From positions 1-64,000 of the forward strand of contig CAJQUW010005757.1 of assembly GCA_907163375.1 (NCBI GenBank): a stretch of 64,000 nt of DNA, written 5' to 3'. This document shows positions 26,501 through 36,173 of the stretch, one piece after another (the first letter of the stretch is position 1; each line of letters starts with the position of its first letter). The notes beneath the pieces were generated by a model. That model was not told where the DNA came from. It ran no database searches and saw nothing but the letters and a program-made list of their open reading frames with translations. The position numbers and the translations under genes were made by a program. Source of the stretch: Prostheceraeus crozeri (taxonomy: Eukaryota; Platyhelminthes; Polycladida; Euryleptidae).

Positions 26501-29500
26501 TGCACCGATGCGAGCAGGTGTACCTAGCGCACAGCCATACACGGTTCGCCAGAAACAGCTTATAGTTGAAGTTAAAAGTCACGCTTAATAGGTTTTCGTA
26601 TACAATAATCCATCAATATTTTTAACTAAGTATGCCAGCTTCTATTTCATGTCAAGCTGATGATCCCATGTGAAGAGGAACTATCATACATGTATTGCTT
26701 TATGTATGTCCTCTATATTAATAATTGTAGGAGTTATCACAATAAATTGTAGCATGAATTGTTATTATTTGTTCATATTTACAATGCGGCATGGCGGTTG
26801 CATATATATTTGCATTTATTTATGTCTATTTTTTATTTCTTAGTGGTTCTCATAATTAGCTGATCAGCACATGCGCCATGAGCAGTATTTGATGACCGCT
26901 GAATTTCTTCGCTATTTATTCACATGCAGGTGTTGAAATTATCAAAACACTAATTAATGAAATACCGATGTATTCTGTCATCTGGGGTAGTATAAAGCTA
27001 GCAACTGCTGCAGCATCAGCGTGGGTATTAGTAGTAGAAAATACAGTAGTCTCAGCGCACTCTCCAAAAACCATGGGAGGATCAATTAAGGTTACATAAA
27101 TTTCTGCTAATAAATTGCATCATGAACACAACTGGACACACCATCAATTGGAATGTAATGTCACACGGAAAGTACGCTATAAATGTTTGGCCATAAATAT
27201 TGGTCTCCAAGAATTAATTTATCATGACGAACACTGGAGCAAAATCGAATTTCTGCTAAATACCAGTAAGTCACGGATACACCCTCAATTGAAGTGCGAC
27301 ATTACATGCAAGGCAACTAATCTTTGCGCTTAGTTAACAATTGAATCTTGTAGCACAATAAACCATGCTGGATCAAAAACCAGAGAGACACATCCATACG
27401 TACATTTCAAAAGAAAAATGAAATAATTAGCGCCTTGTCACAGTAGCAAATTGTGTCATGTAAGGCAACTAATCTTTGCGCTATAAGTATTGATCACCAT
27501 GAATCCATCATGCAAGTCAGAGCTTCGGGTTACCAATTGAATTCAAATACAAATAGCGTTGACTGCAGGTAGATAAGTCATTAGAAGAGTTGGTCAATGA
27601 TTGGTACAGAATCAATAATTCGATTGAATGTGCTAATGCAATGTCACATTTCAATTGAGGGTGCGTCCATGACTTAATGGTATTTAGCAGAAATTTGGTT
27701 TTCGCTCCAGTGTTTGTCATGATAAATTGATTCATGGTGACCAACATTTATAGCGCAAAGATCAGATACCTTACGTGACATAATGTACTTTCCGAGTGAT
27801 CTGTAATGTCACATTTCAATTGAGGTTGTGTCCAGGTGCTTCTAAGATGCAATTTATTAGCTGAAATTTATGTAACCTATTGCTTTGGAGTGCACTGAGA
27901 CTCCTATATTTCCTACTACTGGCATAGCGGAATGTTAGTTGCTACTTCTAGTAGCAGCAAAAAGCACAGTATGAATAGTTAAAGTTTTGCAACAATTATC
28001 CCAGTGTTACACTGCTGTACGATATTTCTATAAAAGCCACTTCATCGCAATATGTCTCGTACAATCCTTTTTAAAATACAATTGTACAATTTTTGTACAA
28101 TCAATTTAAAAAAATGCGAAATAAAACTAACTAGGTGATATTTAGAGAATTCCCACGAATTCTTGAGAATTGTTGCAGAGCACTTGTTTCACTATAAAGA
28201 TGGTATACAGACGATTAACAATGAAGAAAAACCGGAGTAAATTCAAATTTGAAAGCCTAAATTTGAGATAACAAGATCAGTTGATTGCTAGTGATTTTCC
28301 TGGCTACTCCCCTATAGAAAAAGTCCTTGAGCCAGCTTAGCACTAGGGTAGATGCTAGCGCTAACTTTGACATTATTGTTAGCATTACCACAAGGTATAT
28401 ATTTGCATTATTATTTGGCATGCACTAGAATAGCGCTATGTTTGCGCTACATCAATTCATGCGAAAATGTTAGTTAGTTCTAGACTATCAGCATGTCACG
28501 AATGTCGTGCTTTCTAGTCTATGTGCTCTCTAGTTAGTTTTCTATGTCTATTAATGAGGTCCATGAAATTTGATGTAACTGGTAAACTGCGTATTTGACG
28601 ACCGTTCATTCAATTATGTATTCCGGTGTGACTCTTCCTACTTTCCCTGCTCTCAGTGTCAGGGCGGAAAGTTTAATGCAGCTCAGAATTTCCGGGAGAA
28701 AAACATGTGCAATTTTTGGAAGTTGACTGAGTTTCCGCGTTAACTTTATTTCTGTGTCCATTTGTTTACTGAAGATGTAATACTGACATATCGAGGTTTG
28801 TGGCTCCTAGAGAACTTTATCAAGTTTGCACTTGGCTCTCTCGTTTTCCGAGGGGAAAAAGTAAGTAATAGAGGTTTTCCGACATACCTGCACCTTTCAG
28901 ATGAAGACATGAATGAAAAGCAAGATGCAGGCTTCTTATCACTCTAAGATTTGAAACAGGACGACTGGGTTGCTGTAAAATTTGAATAAAAGCTAACGGT
29001 GCATCGGTCAAGTAGAGATAGACAATGATGTGCGTTGCAGCTGTCCTGCTACATTTAAGGAAGCGAAGGTGGTCCAGGGCGGTGAGAGAACTCCTGTTGA
29101 TTTATATGTCAACCTGCACTTTGTTTGAAGGATGTCATATGGCAATTTGAAACCGCTAGTGCCAAAGAGAAAATTCCGCGGTCAAAATTTTCACGTCAAT
29201 GCTGATTCTAGATAGTGACATCCCTCATTTCCTTTCCTAGTTTCTCTGGCATTAAATTTTTCTTTAGACCCATTCTTTATGTTGTCATGAAGTCATTAAT
29301 GCTTCACGAAGTTGTAATTTTGTGATGAAGGGTTCTAAAAATACAACGTTTTTCTATCGACAATTCAAAGAAGTCGAAATTTCGGCCGAATTACGACAAT
29401 TCAGATTTGTCATTTCTGCAAGAGTTATCAATATAAGTGTCATTTAACCTATTAATGAAAACAGATATTACAGCAGCTGACCTCTATAGCATACCATAAC

Positions 29501-32500
29501 AGTGATACTTAACATGTGTTTGCAAAGAGCAGCATTTATTAATTATTTCAGACGCACTAACGTAGGCGATTTACCAGTAGTGTGTTTAAAGTAATATTTA
29601 TTGAATGCCCGTCGAAATTTCACTAACTTGCTGATTGCAAATCTCAAATTAACCCGGACATGGCTGCAACTTTAAAGGACTTGTGTGGATGTTAAAAGAT
29701 AGAAACTAGGCCTGATGATGATTCCTGATATTGGATGAAATAAGCAGCTCTTCAGGTCTGTTTCCATTTTTCAACTGTGGGTGCAACTCAATATTTAATC
29801 ATTCATTTTACATGATGCTTATCAAGTTTCTAAAAGTATTTTTTCATAATCTTTTCATACACTGCTATCATTTTCAAAAACCATGTTTATAGCCATTTCA
29901 CCCCACGGATGGGGTGAGATGGGTATACACTACATGTTTTTTAAAAAATGTAATTTCCACAATTGCCATGATTTTTTATTGAGCAATTAAGGTGTTTATG
30001 TACAACCGATACACAGAATGCGATGATCAGCTATCAAAATTTCAGGTGGCACAAGGAGAACATGAATTCTTTGAAAACTACCCATTCCACTCCACCCTAA
30101 AATGAAATTCATAAGTTGGTCCAGCCATATTTTCTGGCGTCCCAGGATTTGTGGAAAACTGATGGCTTAGATTGTTATAAGTAATCTCAACATAAGACTG
30201 TAAACAGATTTAGACTTCGAGATTGCACGATGAATTAGGAGTTAGAGAGGACTTTTCATTTTATGTTAGGGTTTCAATGCTATATATGTAAATGACAGCA
30301 TTGGATGTCTAATAGATATGATCTACTCGAATGCTGACTCATCATACTGCTCATTTGGTTGATGATTTCATTTAAAACAACACTTTTATCGACACTATCA
30401 AAAAACTGATAAGGTGAGAACAAAAGGTTTATAGTCTTTACAAGTAACAAATATATCGTGTTTATCAAGGAATGGCTATCCAGTCAGTTGGACATGAACA
30501 TAAGATGCGAGGATTATATATAGCCACGCTAAGAGTACATGTAAAAATGCAATCTCGTATTTTACAAATAACAGTGTAAGGTCTATACCTATCCGCAAAA
30601 GCAAATATTCACTGGAATGCAAACAGAACTTTTGGCATGCTGTGAAGAGATTTGTTGAAATTCACAGGCCTAACATACATACATTCCCATATTCTAGACT
30701 TGATGCCTGTTTTATATTGCTGACCTATAATCCGACTTGGCATTTACTGAAAATGTATGAATTGTTTCAATTAAGGTCTACCACATTTCACGCCCATATT
30801 TCAGACTGACTTAATCGACAGTTGCTAGTCAACACAGTATGAAGTTTGTGTCGAATGGGCAGAACATGTGAAGATATGTAATATGCATAACATTTATGTA
30901 TTTTCTTCACTATTTGAATGATTTTTGCACTGGCATTAGTCCTAGGGGATTTCGTCATGATAAACTCGGTTCCCGGAATTATCGATAATTTTCAAGTACC
31001 GAATTCTCGGGAATACACATCGAGAATCCTGAAAAAAATTGCTTAATCCTTGAACTTAAGATCTCAACGTCGAAACCGAACGTTCAATAATCAGGCCTTT
31101 GACTCAACCATTTCACACACACACACACACACACATTGTGCCATTTGAGGACATTCCGACCTGCTCAGCAATGTTGATCCCATATCGGCAAAATTTCATA
31201 ACCAAGGGAAAGAGGAGATCAATGCGATTCTAGTGGCACCATTCCCAACCTCGTGCGATGCCTAGAACGCACGCCAATTGCATATCAACAAAAAAATTAG
31301 AAAAATATTCAATTTTGAAAACAATTTAAGAATGAATGAGTTAAGTTATATGAAGCTTCTTTCTATGATGAATTCTTGCCAGCTACAGTGCAGGATTGCT
31401 TCAACATGAAGACTCCTGACAGTACACTTCCGTAGCGATGGCGTGAGCATCGTTTGGTCTCTCCTTGTTCAAAGCCCTTCATACCGTCAATACTTTTTTA
31501 TTACCAAATAGCGCTTATATCTGTTACCCTATAATGCTTTGCGTTTCTTATCACAACACTTGAACAGATTACGCTTAATAAATTCAGTAGTGTAATATTG
31601 TCAATCCGAAAAGGACGGATTTATCTCTATCCAATTTTAGGAAATTTGTTTGATATAATCAGACGACTAATTAAGCCATTCACTATGACTTGAGGTGATT
31701 TTAATAAGTGGAGTTTACTGCATAACTATACCATCACAACAAAATAAACCAAGTTTAACAAATGATCATTTGTGCAATAATGCCGATTTTCATGCAATAT
31801 TTGAATAACTTTAATTAGCAAGAATAATGCCGCAAATTTAGTAAGCATTACCCCATTACCTCACATAAAGTCGTAGCAAGAGAAATTCAACTTTAAAAAT
31901 AAAATTATTGATAAATGTCAACAAGCATTTTTCGGTATAAAACACGCCCTTCTCAATGTCACTATACTATTAATTGAATTATGAGGAAATACATTTAAAA
32001 TGAATAACTTATTTTGGATTTCACGCTCCTCATGGCGCGAAGTGCAAAACATGGCTTCTTTGTCGATATTTCCCGGAGTGCATGAGATCCTGAAGCCCTT
32101 TGAGTAGGAGTGTAAAGATGAAGCCAAATCGTCATGTCCTTGTCAAGTCAGATTCAAAAGGGAATACAACCACCGAAAAATCACACAAGCAATTAATTCT
32201 TATCAAGAGCTCCCTGACTCCATAATGTGGGACCTGCAAACCATTTTTTATTGTCCTTCAATGACTTTTGGTCACACTTCTCTATTCAGTAATTATCACT
32301 AGGCACTCTTTTAATCTAGGTACTCTTTTTGTTAATTGATTTTCAATTCTCCGTGACCCTCATGGTCACGGATTCCTAATCTGATCGATTTCTAATTCAT
32401 GCAACTTACCTTTCTCGAGATCTCCAATATCGTATGCATGAAGGCCATCGAAGTCTTGCAATTCTAGGGCAGACGATTGCTTGATCGTCGAACGGTCAAT

Positions 32501-32566
32501 ACTCATTACATCATTTTTGGATTTAGATTTTTTATCCGCCTGCGAACTTGAGCACGGCTCATCCAT
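2195..32566 (-). CDS. ERCC6: ERCC6/CSB orthologue, transcription-coupled repair ATPase (13 coding exons)
   Basis: Coding exons on the minus strand, 5' to 3': 32566-32410, 25234-25138, 22581-22461, 22395-22183, 21987-21717, 20687-20537, 18955-18514, 18241-18071, 17019-16732, 16626-16531, 10945-10389, 5549-4289, 2572-2195. They sum to 4203 nt (1400 aa) with matching phases and GT-AG borders; human CSB is 1493 aa. The protein is a SWI2/SNF2 ATPase that in known orthologues binds stalled RNA polymerase II and recruits repair factors. Visible motifs are Walker A DEMGLGKT (411-418), DEGH (523-526), SGSPMQN (from 551), LLFSQS (about 735), [15 protein letters not shown] (from 793) and [12 protein letters not shown] (about 824-835). 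The N-terminal segment [21 protein letters not shown] matches the conserved CSB region known to restrain the ATPase. Lysine-rich stretches near 965-980 and 1035 are probable nuclear signals. The last exon carries the ubiquitin-binding/winged-helix region. No piggyBac (PGBD3-like) insertion is seen. The start is the first ATG after an acceptor at 32577; an upstream coding exon cannot be excluded. Confidence 0.95.
2573..4288 (-). other. ERCC6 intron 12
   Basis: GT-AG intron of 1716 bp. It holds the decayed minus-strand LINE fragment at about 2880-3790. The flanking parts show nothing recognisable. Confidence 0.85.
2880..3790 (-). mobile_element. decayed non-LTR retrotransposon (LINE) fragment
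   Basis: Conceptual pieces on the minus strand are reverse-transcriptase blocks in LINE order: [20 protein letters not shown] (RT fingers), then [12 protein letters not shown] and MYADDTTLL, the catalytic YADD box. Several frameshifts and stops separate them, the element lacks endonuclease and 3' parts, and no target duplication is visible. It is consistent with the CR1/jockey group. It lies inside ERCC6 intron 12, in the same orientation as the gene. Confidence 0.85.
4289..5549 (-). CDS. ERCC6: ERCC6 coding exon 12 (basic and acidic C-terminal region)
   Basis: The longest exon. It begins [20 protein letters not shown] then [12 protein letters not shown], matching the human helicase boundary, and [10 protein letters not shown]. 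Lysine-rich clusters ([26 protein letters not shown]) follow. [15 protein letters not shown] and QVTWTG match the conserved DYVLVEAEANRVA and PTWTG of human CSB. The donor is AATGAC|GTGAGT. Confidence 0.93.
5550..10388 (-). other. ERCC6 intron 11
   Basis: GT-AG intron of 4839 bp. It contains the hAT-type element at 6391-7540 and a diffuse minisatellite-like stretch near 8030-8230, in which TTGGCCATT-type and ATTTAATTGCTT-type words recur. The rest is AT-rich with no recognised gene. Confidence 0.8.
6391..7540. mobile_element. non-autonomous hAT-type DNA transposon
   Basis: The 1150-bp element begins CAGTGTTGCCACAGCGG and ends with its exact inverse (17 bp). It is flanked by a perfect 8-bp direct duplication, CTTTTGCT (6383-6390 and 7541-7548). 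CAG-starting inverted repeats with 8-bp target duplications are the signature of hAT elements. GAATTCCGCCGCG-type words recur near both ends. No transposase-like frame is inside, so it would have been moved by a hAT transposase encoded elsewhere. It lies in ERCC6 intron 11. Confidence 0.9.
10389..10945 (-). CDS. ERCC6: ERCC6 coding exon 11 (helicase C-terminal lobe)
   Basis: The exon encodes residues 670-854: [13 protein letters not shown] start ([13 protein letters not shown]), [19 protein letters not shown], motif IV LLFSQS, motif [25 protein letters not shown] and motif [14 protein letters not shown]. The acceptor is CCTCATAG at 10946 and the donor CACCG|GTAAGT at 10388. Confidence 0.96.
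10946..16530 (-). other. ERCC6 intron 10
   Basis: GT-AG intron of 5585 bp. It contains the CR1-like fragment at 13185-14490 and, on either side, tracts rich in AATTAATTG and CAATTG words (12930-13030, 14880-14990). No other feature was recognised. Confidence 0.8.
13185..14490 (-). mobile_element. CR1-like LINE 3' fragment
   Basis: Minus-strand frames give the RT palm and thumb: a block like [32 protein letters not shown], and the C-terminal LINE region ([41 protein letters not shown]). This C-terminal layout is typical of CR1/jockey elements. The 5' portion (endonuclease, early RT) is absent, as expected from 5' truncation. At least two frameshifts separate the blocks (near 13950 and 14230-14350). 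The 3' end is an AAATAAATAAATT-type tail at about 13185. Confidence 0.9.
16531..16626 (-). CDS. ERCC6: ERCC6 coding exon 10
   Basis: The 32-codon exon encodes [18 protein letters not shown] then [14 protein letters not shown]. The donor is TTA|GTGAGA. Together with exon 11 (VFPGL) it reproduces the human NGEMQIFSGL junction. It is too short to be seen as an open frame on its own. Confidence 0.92.
16732..17019 (-). CDS. ERCC6: ERCC6 coding exon 9 (motif III and insertion)
   Basis: The 96-codon exon starts [17 protein letters not shown] and includes [18 protein letters not shown] and [20 protein letters not shown], all nearly identical to human CSB. It ends NKNEQ before GTTAGA. Confidence 0.95.
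17020..18070 (-). other. ERCC6 intron 8
   Basis: GT-AG intron of 1051 bp. A 13-bp inverted pair, GCGTGATAGTTCA near 17200 and its inverse near 17530, is the only structure noticed. Confidence 0.7.
18071..18241 (-). CDS. ERCC6: ERCC6 coding exon 8 (motif II, DEGH)
   Basis: The 57-codon exon encodes [18 protein letters not shown] and [21 protein letters not shown] is the Walker B motif typical of CSB. The borders are ATTTTTCAG and AAACAG|GTGAGC. Confidence 0.95.
18514..18955 (-). CDS. ERCC6: ERCC6 coding exon 7 (Q motif, motifs I and Ia)
   Basis: The exon encodes residues 337-484: an acidic linker ([18 protein letters not shown]), [16 protein letters not shown], the Walker A motif [11 protein letters not shown], and [20 protein letters not shown]. 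Identity to human CSB is high. Borders are TGTTTTAG at 18956 and AGACCA|GTAAGT at 18513. Confidence 0.95.
18956..20536 (-). other. ERCC6 intron 6
   Basis: GT-AG intron of 1581 bp. Open frames inside it on both strands show no family resemblance. No repeat was recognised. Confidence 0.7.
20537..20687 (-). CDS. ERCC6: ERCC6 coding exon 6
   Basis: The acceptor is TTTAATTGTAG and the donor ATTCA|GTAAGT. It encodes [20 protein letters not shown] and ends [12 protein letters not shown], aligning with human DEDYYKQRLRRW. The reading frame is disguised by splicing; only the frame fixed by the two borders continues into exon 7. Confidence 0.9.
20688..21716 (-). other. ERCC6 intron 5
   Basis: GT-AG intron of 1029 bp with no recognised element. 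Introns 9 (105 bp), 7 (272 bp), 4 (195 bp) and 3 (65 bp) are the compact ones in this gene. Confidence 0.7.
21717..21987 (-). CDS. ERCC6: ERCC6 coding exon 5 (acidic region)
   Basis: The acceptor is CCATTGCAG at 21988 and the donor ATAA|GTAAGT at 21716. The exon starts [12 protein letters not shown] and carries acidic runs ([23 protein letters not shown]) like those before the helicase core of CSB. Its last base plus the first two of exon 6 make Lys, giving [15 protein letters not shown], which matches human ELKPLPKGGKRQKK. Confidence 0.9.
22183..22395 (-). CDS. ERCC6: ERCC6 coding exon 4
   Basis: The exon is exactly 71 codons, separated from exon 3 by a 65-bp intron. It begins [12 protein letters not shown] (human KQKHLQAILGG) and contains [11 protein letters not shown], equivalent to the conserved GQMTPFGTQ of human CSB. 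An acidic stretch ([13 protein letters not shown]) lies between them. The donor is AAG|GTGAAT. Confidence 0.9.
22461..22581 (-). CDS. ERCC6: ERCC6 coding exon 3
   Basis: The exon is bounded by GATATTTTAG at 22582 and AAATGAAG|GTAAGC at 22460. It encodes [20 protein letters not shown] and a following basic coiled segment. This part is weakly conserved with human CSB but keeps the frame. Confidence 0.8.
23145..23405 (+). other. unrecognised open frame upstream of a SINE
   Basis: The 86-codon frame begins [20 protein letters not shown] and includes [20 protein letters not shown] and an acidic DDASDDSDS. The frame ends where the tRNA-like head of the SINE begins. It lies antisense in ERCC6 intron 2. 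It may be a relic of a transposon or retrocopied gene. The [10 protein letters not shown] segment faintly recalls Enkurin-type motifs, but I do not assign a family. Confidence 0.25.
23395..23640 (+). repeat. tRNA-derived SINE (family A)
   Basis: A Pol III promoter-like pair is present: A box CAGCTCAGTTGG (23408-23419) and B box GGGTTCGAGTC (23459-23469), about 40 nt apart as in tRNA genes. The acceptor stem pairs poorly, so this is not a functional tRNA gene. A tRNA-unrelated body follows (ACCACCGCTATCACTAGAGG onwards). The 3' end is not sharply defined. It differs from the SINE family at 32.8 and 57.7 kb. Confidence 0.55.
25138..25234 (-). CDS. ERCC6: ERCC6 coding exon 2
   Basis: The 97-nt exon lies between AATTTCAG and ATGAG|GTGATT. 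It encodes a charged helix beginning [19 protein letters not shown], which continues the human GVLQQVDNAIHEA region. Phases match exon 1 (GG completes Gly) and exon 3 (AG plus A gives Arg). Confidence 0.85.
26995..27945. mobile_element. foldback-type element with arms over 300 bp
   Basis: The sequence from about 26995 to 27320 reappears inverted at about 27620-27945, with roughly 85% identity by eye. Shared blocks in order are GTCTCAGYGCACTC, GGTTACATAAATTTC, GCTAATAAATTGCATC, AATTTATCATGAC, GAACACTGGAGC and ACCCTCAATTGAA. The spacer holds further copies of AACTAATCTTTGCGCT. No open frame encodes a transposase. The structure fits a non-autonomous foldback transposon. Target duplications were not identified. 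Confidence 0.8.
31107..31132. repeat. (CA)n microsatellite
   Basis: A run of about a dozen CA dinucleotides in ERCC6 intron 1. Confidence 0.9.
32410..32566 (-). CDS. ERCC6: ERCC6 coding exon 1 (N-terminal regulatory segment)
   Basis: The start codon ATG is at 32566 ([13 protein letters not shown]). The exon opens at 32576, after a TTACATTGCAG acceptor, so a non-coding 5' exon is expected upstream. The donor is AAAG|GTAAGT at 32409. It encodes the IDRSTIKQ and ALELQ blocks shared with human CSB. It ends one base into a Gly codon that exon 2 completes. Confidence 0.85.
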
Positions 32567-32576
32567 TTGAAAGTAT

Positions 32577-35500
32577 CTGCAATGTAAATTCATTGATTGA
32601 TGAAAATGAGAACATTCACTGACTGCTTGTTTGAAGGACAAATTTTAGAGGTACTTGATAATGATTCAGAATTGCTGCCAACCGTGTGATTCCAATAAAA
32701 GCTCTGGCACTTCCTTTGTTTCACAATTAATTATTCGGAGAATATAAGTGGAGAGGACACATTAAATTTAGACTACACAAAATTAAATTTGTTTATGATC
32801 GTAAGCACATTAGGCGAATGCCTTTCTTCCATGTGGCCGAGTTTTTGTTCATCCCACTTCCTTTATTCTTTGCTGAGTGCCAAGATAGGAGACTGGGTGT
32901 GCCTATCTAAAAAGTATTTTTTGCTTGACCTGACAAAGACTTGAACCCAGGTCTTCCGGACGCAGAGCGGACGCTCAACGACCGGTGAGAGCAGCAATTT
33001 CTGCATCAAAAATTAAGATAAATATACTAAGTGAAACATCAGTTGGCAGATAAGTCTGAATCGTATGACTCTGTCTCTGTACTGCCATCGAATTCAATTA
33101 AAGTGATGTACATCAATGGATCTCTTAAGACAAATATGACATCAGGTTTTGGTTGAAATGATTTAATAGATTTAGACAATTAAATAATGATCTGGGGTGT
33201 CAAATTCGCCCTAGTTGGATTTACAGAAACTTAACGAAGAACGCCGATTACCTCATTGTACTTCGTTCTTTTATTGCACTTGGAGTTGTTGCATAGCTTG
33301 ATCAGACAACCCTTATCAACATCGATACATATAGGCCTACATGATTCTGAACCAGACCGGAGACTTTTCGAATATAATCCGTTGAAAGCTGTCATTGAGA
33401 ATCAGCCATCATAAATTTCACTGTTCATTCATTAACTTCATTGATTATATTCGATAAGGATCACACGTACATCAGTCATCAATTCAGTTACATCAACATT
33501 TATCTCCACTGCTATTTTCGCGATCAAAATACCAATCCTGACTAATTTGAAATTGTCTTTCTCAAGAAGGATCAGTCATCATCCTGCTTCCTTACTTTGT
33601 TGACATTACGAACACTTACAACCATGCAATCATTGTTTGATATCAATCATGCTCTCCTCCGTGAGTCAATTCATATTTCAATTAACAATAAACAAATAGA
33701 TTTTGATGCCGTGTTTACTGATTCAAAAATTTAAAATTCATGAATTTTTTTACAACTGCAAGGGGAAAAGAAGTAAAAATGCAATTTAAGCAGTTGCCGA
33801 ATCACAATTTTATCGAAATTCGAAAAATGAGCTCTGAAATTCAGATGAATCACCCTTGACCATATTTTCATTCTTTTTGCATTTCTGAACGAATTGTGAG
33901 AACCAAATGATCTATCTCCAGAAAATCATTTTAATGTTCAGAATCGATTAAGAAAATTTTGGAGCGTGAGACACGCTTGTATGTGACATGTGAAAACATC
34001 AGCAGTGACTGCTGAAGGCATATTCACTCTTAAAAGGATGGCTTTAGTATTCACAAATTCGGCTATCAATGGAAACGCGGTCATGCATACTACACTCGAT
34101 AATTGCTAGAAATCTGGTCATGAAAAGGGAAGGTATACATAGGGCAATCTGTAAACAAGTACCGCCAGAATTAAGCAACCATTGGGCATATCATCAACAC
34201 ATAAATTGATTCTCAAGCGAGTGAAATAATCTACAACATGCAGAAGTCGGAGGGGCTAACCGCGATTAGATTTAGGCGTGAGTATATTAGTCGGCCTATT
34301 TGAATAATTTGCTGCATTTGTGGCTTACAACAGAGCATTATTCCATTAAGTGAGGCTTGCCCTCAACATTGTGCTTAGAAAAATTTACAGTATTCAATAG
34401 TGCGTTATTGACAAAGCTGATTGTACATATTTTTTTCATATCCATTCGGAAAGTCCGTAGATCAAACTTTTTGTAACTTCAAGTATATGCAGTGTAAGGC
34501 ATTTTATTACTACTTACGCTCAACTGCCTCATTTTAGGTGAACTAATACTTATACTCTGTTGTTGATAGGCCTACTTAATTGACTCCCGATTTAAAACCT
34601 CACGAGGAAGAGTTCCGACGTGTTGCTGTTGATCAGCATCTGTGGAAGGGCCAAAAACCTGGATAGGCGGGTAACGACCTCGCGACTTCCACAAAAAGAT
34701 ATTAGAGCAAAGGTTGAGTTTCGGGTAGTTTGTGATTCATGAAGAAATAAATATTTAATCGTGGTACCTTGAATTTTGTGCGGCAATCCATGTTCCTATC
34801 ATCATTATAAAAATCTGCACATTCAGGAGCATTACTTATACGTATAATTTAAAGTATCATGAAACTATGGAGCCACTTTATCATTGGAATCATTAACTAC
34901 TGTTGTCCTATTTTTCCCTTCAGCGCTGAAATATCAACAGGGTAATGTCGTCCTGATGAATGAATTGAACACTTCAATAGACCTGAAGTTTTTGAATTTT
35001 TCGATTAACGGTCGCTACAGCGCACCAAGTAAAAAGCTTCGGTTTTATTTCCACTCCATATGTCCTACAAAAGGGCGATTTGACGACTAAATCTGATAAG
35101 AGGCTCGCTTCTGCAAGGTTGAAAAACTTGCTCTTGTTCGCGAATTCATGTCATTGAGTCATTGACTGTTGCGACAAGTTTGCTGCTGCTGCTTTAATAT
35201 TAAATGTCAGTAATAAATAAAAACATAATCTATGAAATAAATAATGACAACTAAATTGAATTTCATCCTGATTGCTTCACCCAAGAAATTACGGAAATTA
35301 TGTAGATAAATATGATGCAGATACGTCTGTGATCTCACTGCATGTTTCTGCCGCCGCTCGCTCGCCGAGGTGCCGGCAATCGAATTATTACAGCTGATCG
35401 TAAAACAAAGTCCACTACTCGACAACCGGTGAATTGATTAATGGACATTTCAAGATATACAACTTTCTTCGGAGGAACTTGATTGTTTTAATGACTTTTA

Positions 35501-35887
35501 TACATGCATCTTTGCTGAGATGTTGAATTTCTATTACATGAGCTATTGGAATGTCAAGGATAGCGAGAAATAGAAGTTATCATCTCTAGCAGTGCTCTGA
35601 AACACATACCGAAAGAAATAAAGATTACTCTTCGTCACACGGAAAACTTCTCTTATATCAGAATTTACACTTCGAAAAATTCGCCATGATTCCATACTAT
35701 TATCCACTTGACATTACTTTGCGACGAATAAAATTGAATCAATTGAAAGCTTATTCAATCGAAAATATGATGAACACTACACTGCTTCATACTTTAATAG
35801 TCCTTTACTCTAGTAGTTCCATTTCAAAATATCATCTTCAAAAATACATGATCTCCACAAAATACAAAACTCGATGTTGTGAACACG
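32577..35887. other. region between ERCC6 and LYRM4
   Basis: This interval should contain the ERCC6 promoter and at least one non-coding 5' exon, since coding exon 1 opens with an acceptor. I could not place either. A SINE lies at 32791-32992. No other gene or repeat was recognised. Confidence 0.5.
32791..32992 (-). repeat. tRNA-derived SINE (family B), copy 1
   Basis: It reads on the minus strand: a tRNA-like head with B box TGGGTTCAAG (inverse of 32939-32948), then a body shared with the copy at 57.7 kb. Conserved blocks on the plus strand are GCACATTAGGC, GCCTTTCTTCCATGTGGCCG, GCTGAGTGCC and GTGTGCCTAT. The head is more decayed than in copy 2 (A box barely recognisable). It lies just upstream of ERCC6 exon 1. 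Confidence 0.85.
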
Positions 35888-35893
35888 TTTATT
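35888..35893 (-). promoter_or_regulatory. candidate LYRM4 polyadenylation signal (AATAAA)
   Basis: AATAAA on the minus strand 26 nt after the LYRM4 stop codon, the first after the coding region. This implies a very short 3' UTR. Confidence 0.55.
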
Positions 35894-35918
35894 ATTGTCA
35901 GGCTTCAGCAAGTTTCTA

Positions 35919-36173
35919 TTATTTTTCGATTACAAAACCAGTGTCTTTATACATATGGGATAAAGTCGATTGTCGTCTAAGAATTTCTAGTTCCTCTTCT
36001 GCTTTTTTGATTAATTGTGACACTTTCCTCTCATCGGTTTCGCTTTGAGACTCTCGAAATCCATCCTGAACTCGACGCAAAAAATAACTTCTATAATTAT
36101 AATGCGTGAAATTTCCACTGGCACGCAAAAGTGCCCTATACAAGCTCAAAACATGCTGTCTGGATGAAGTCAT
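35919..36173 (-). CDS. LYRM4: LYRM4/ISD11, iron-sulfur cluster assembly LYR protein
   Basis: The 84-residue protein starts MTSSRQHVLSLYRALLRASG and ends KDTGFVIEK. The LYR signature (LYRALLR) is at residues 11-17, followed by YNYRSYFLRRVQDGFRE and EELEILRRQSTLSHMY, all aligning with human LYRM4 (LYRAMLR, YNYRTYAVRRIRDAFRE, KRDLGVIRRQVHIGQLY). Known family members sit in the mitochondrial matrix and stabilise the cysteine desulfurase NFS1 together with acyl carrier protein. The ATG is chosen because homology begins there; it lies 8 nt after a strong acceptor (TTTTCTTTTTAG at 36182). This implies a spliced, non-coding first exon upstream and argues against a retrocopy. The coding part is in one exon. 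It lies upstream of ERCC6 on the same strand. Confidence 0.93.
   Translation of the reverse strand: MTSSRQHVLSLYRALLRASGNFTHYNYRSYFLRRVQDGFRESQSETDERKVSQLIKKAEEELEILRRQSTLSHMYKDTGFVIEK

Larger units (their letters stand above)
25235..32409 (-). other. ERCC6 intron 1
   Basis: The longest intron of the gene (7175 bp), with GTAAGT at its 5' end and AATTTCAG at its 3' end. It contains the foldback element at 26995-27945 and a (CA)n run at about 31107-31132. First introns often hold regulatory DNA, but no specific site can be supported here. Confidence 0.75.

Noticed and set aside
2195-32566. piggyBac (PGBD3-like) fusion within ERCC6
   Set aside because: The primate CSB-PGBD3 arrangement was considered; no piggyBac-type sequence is present in any intron here.
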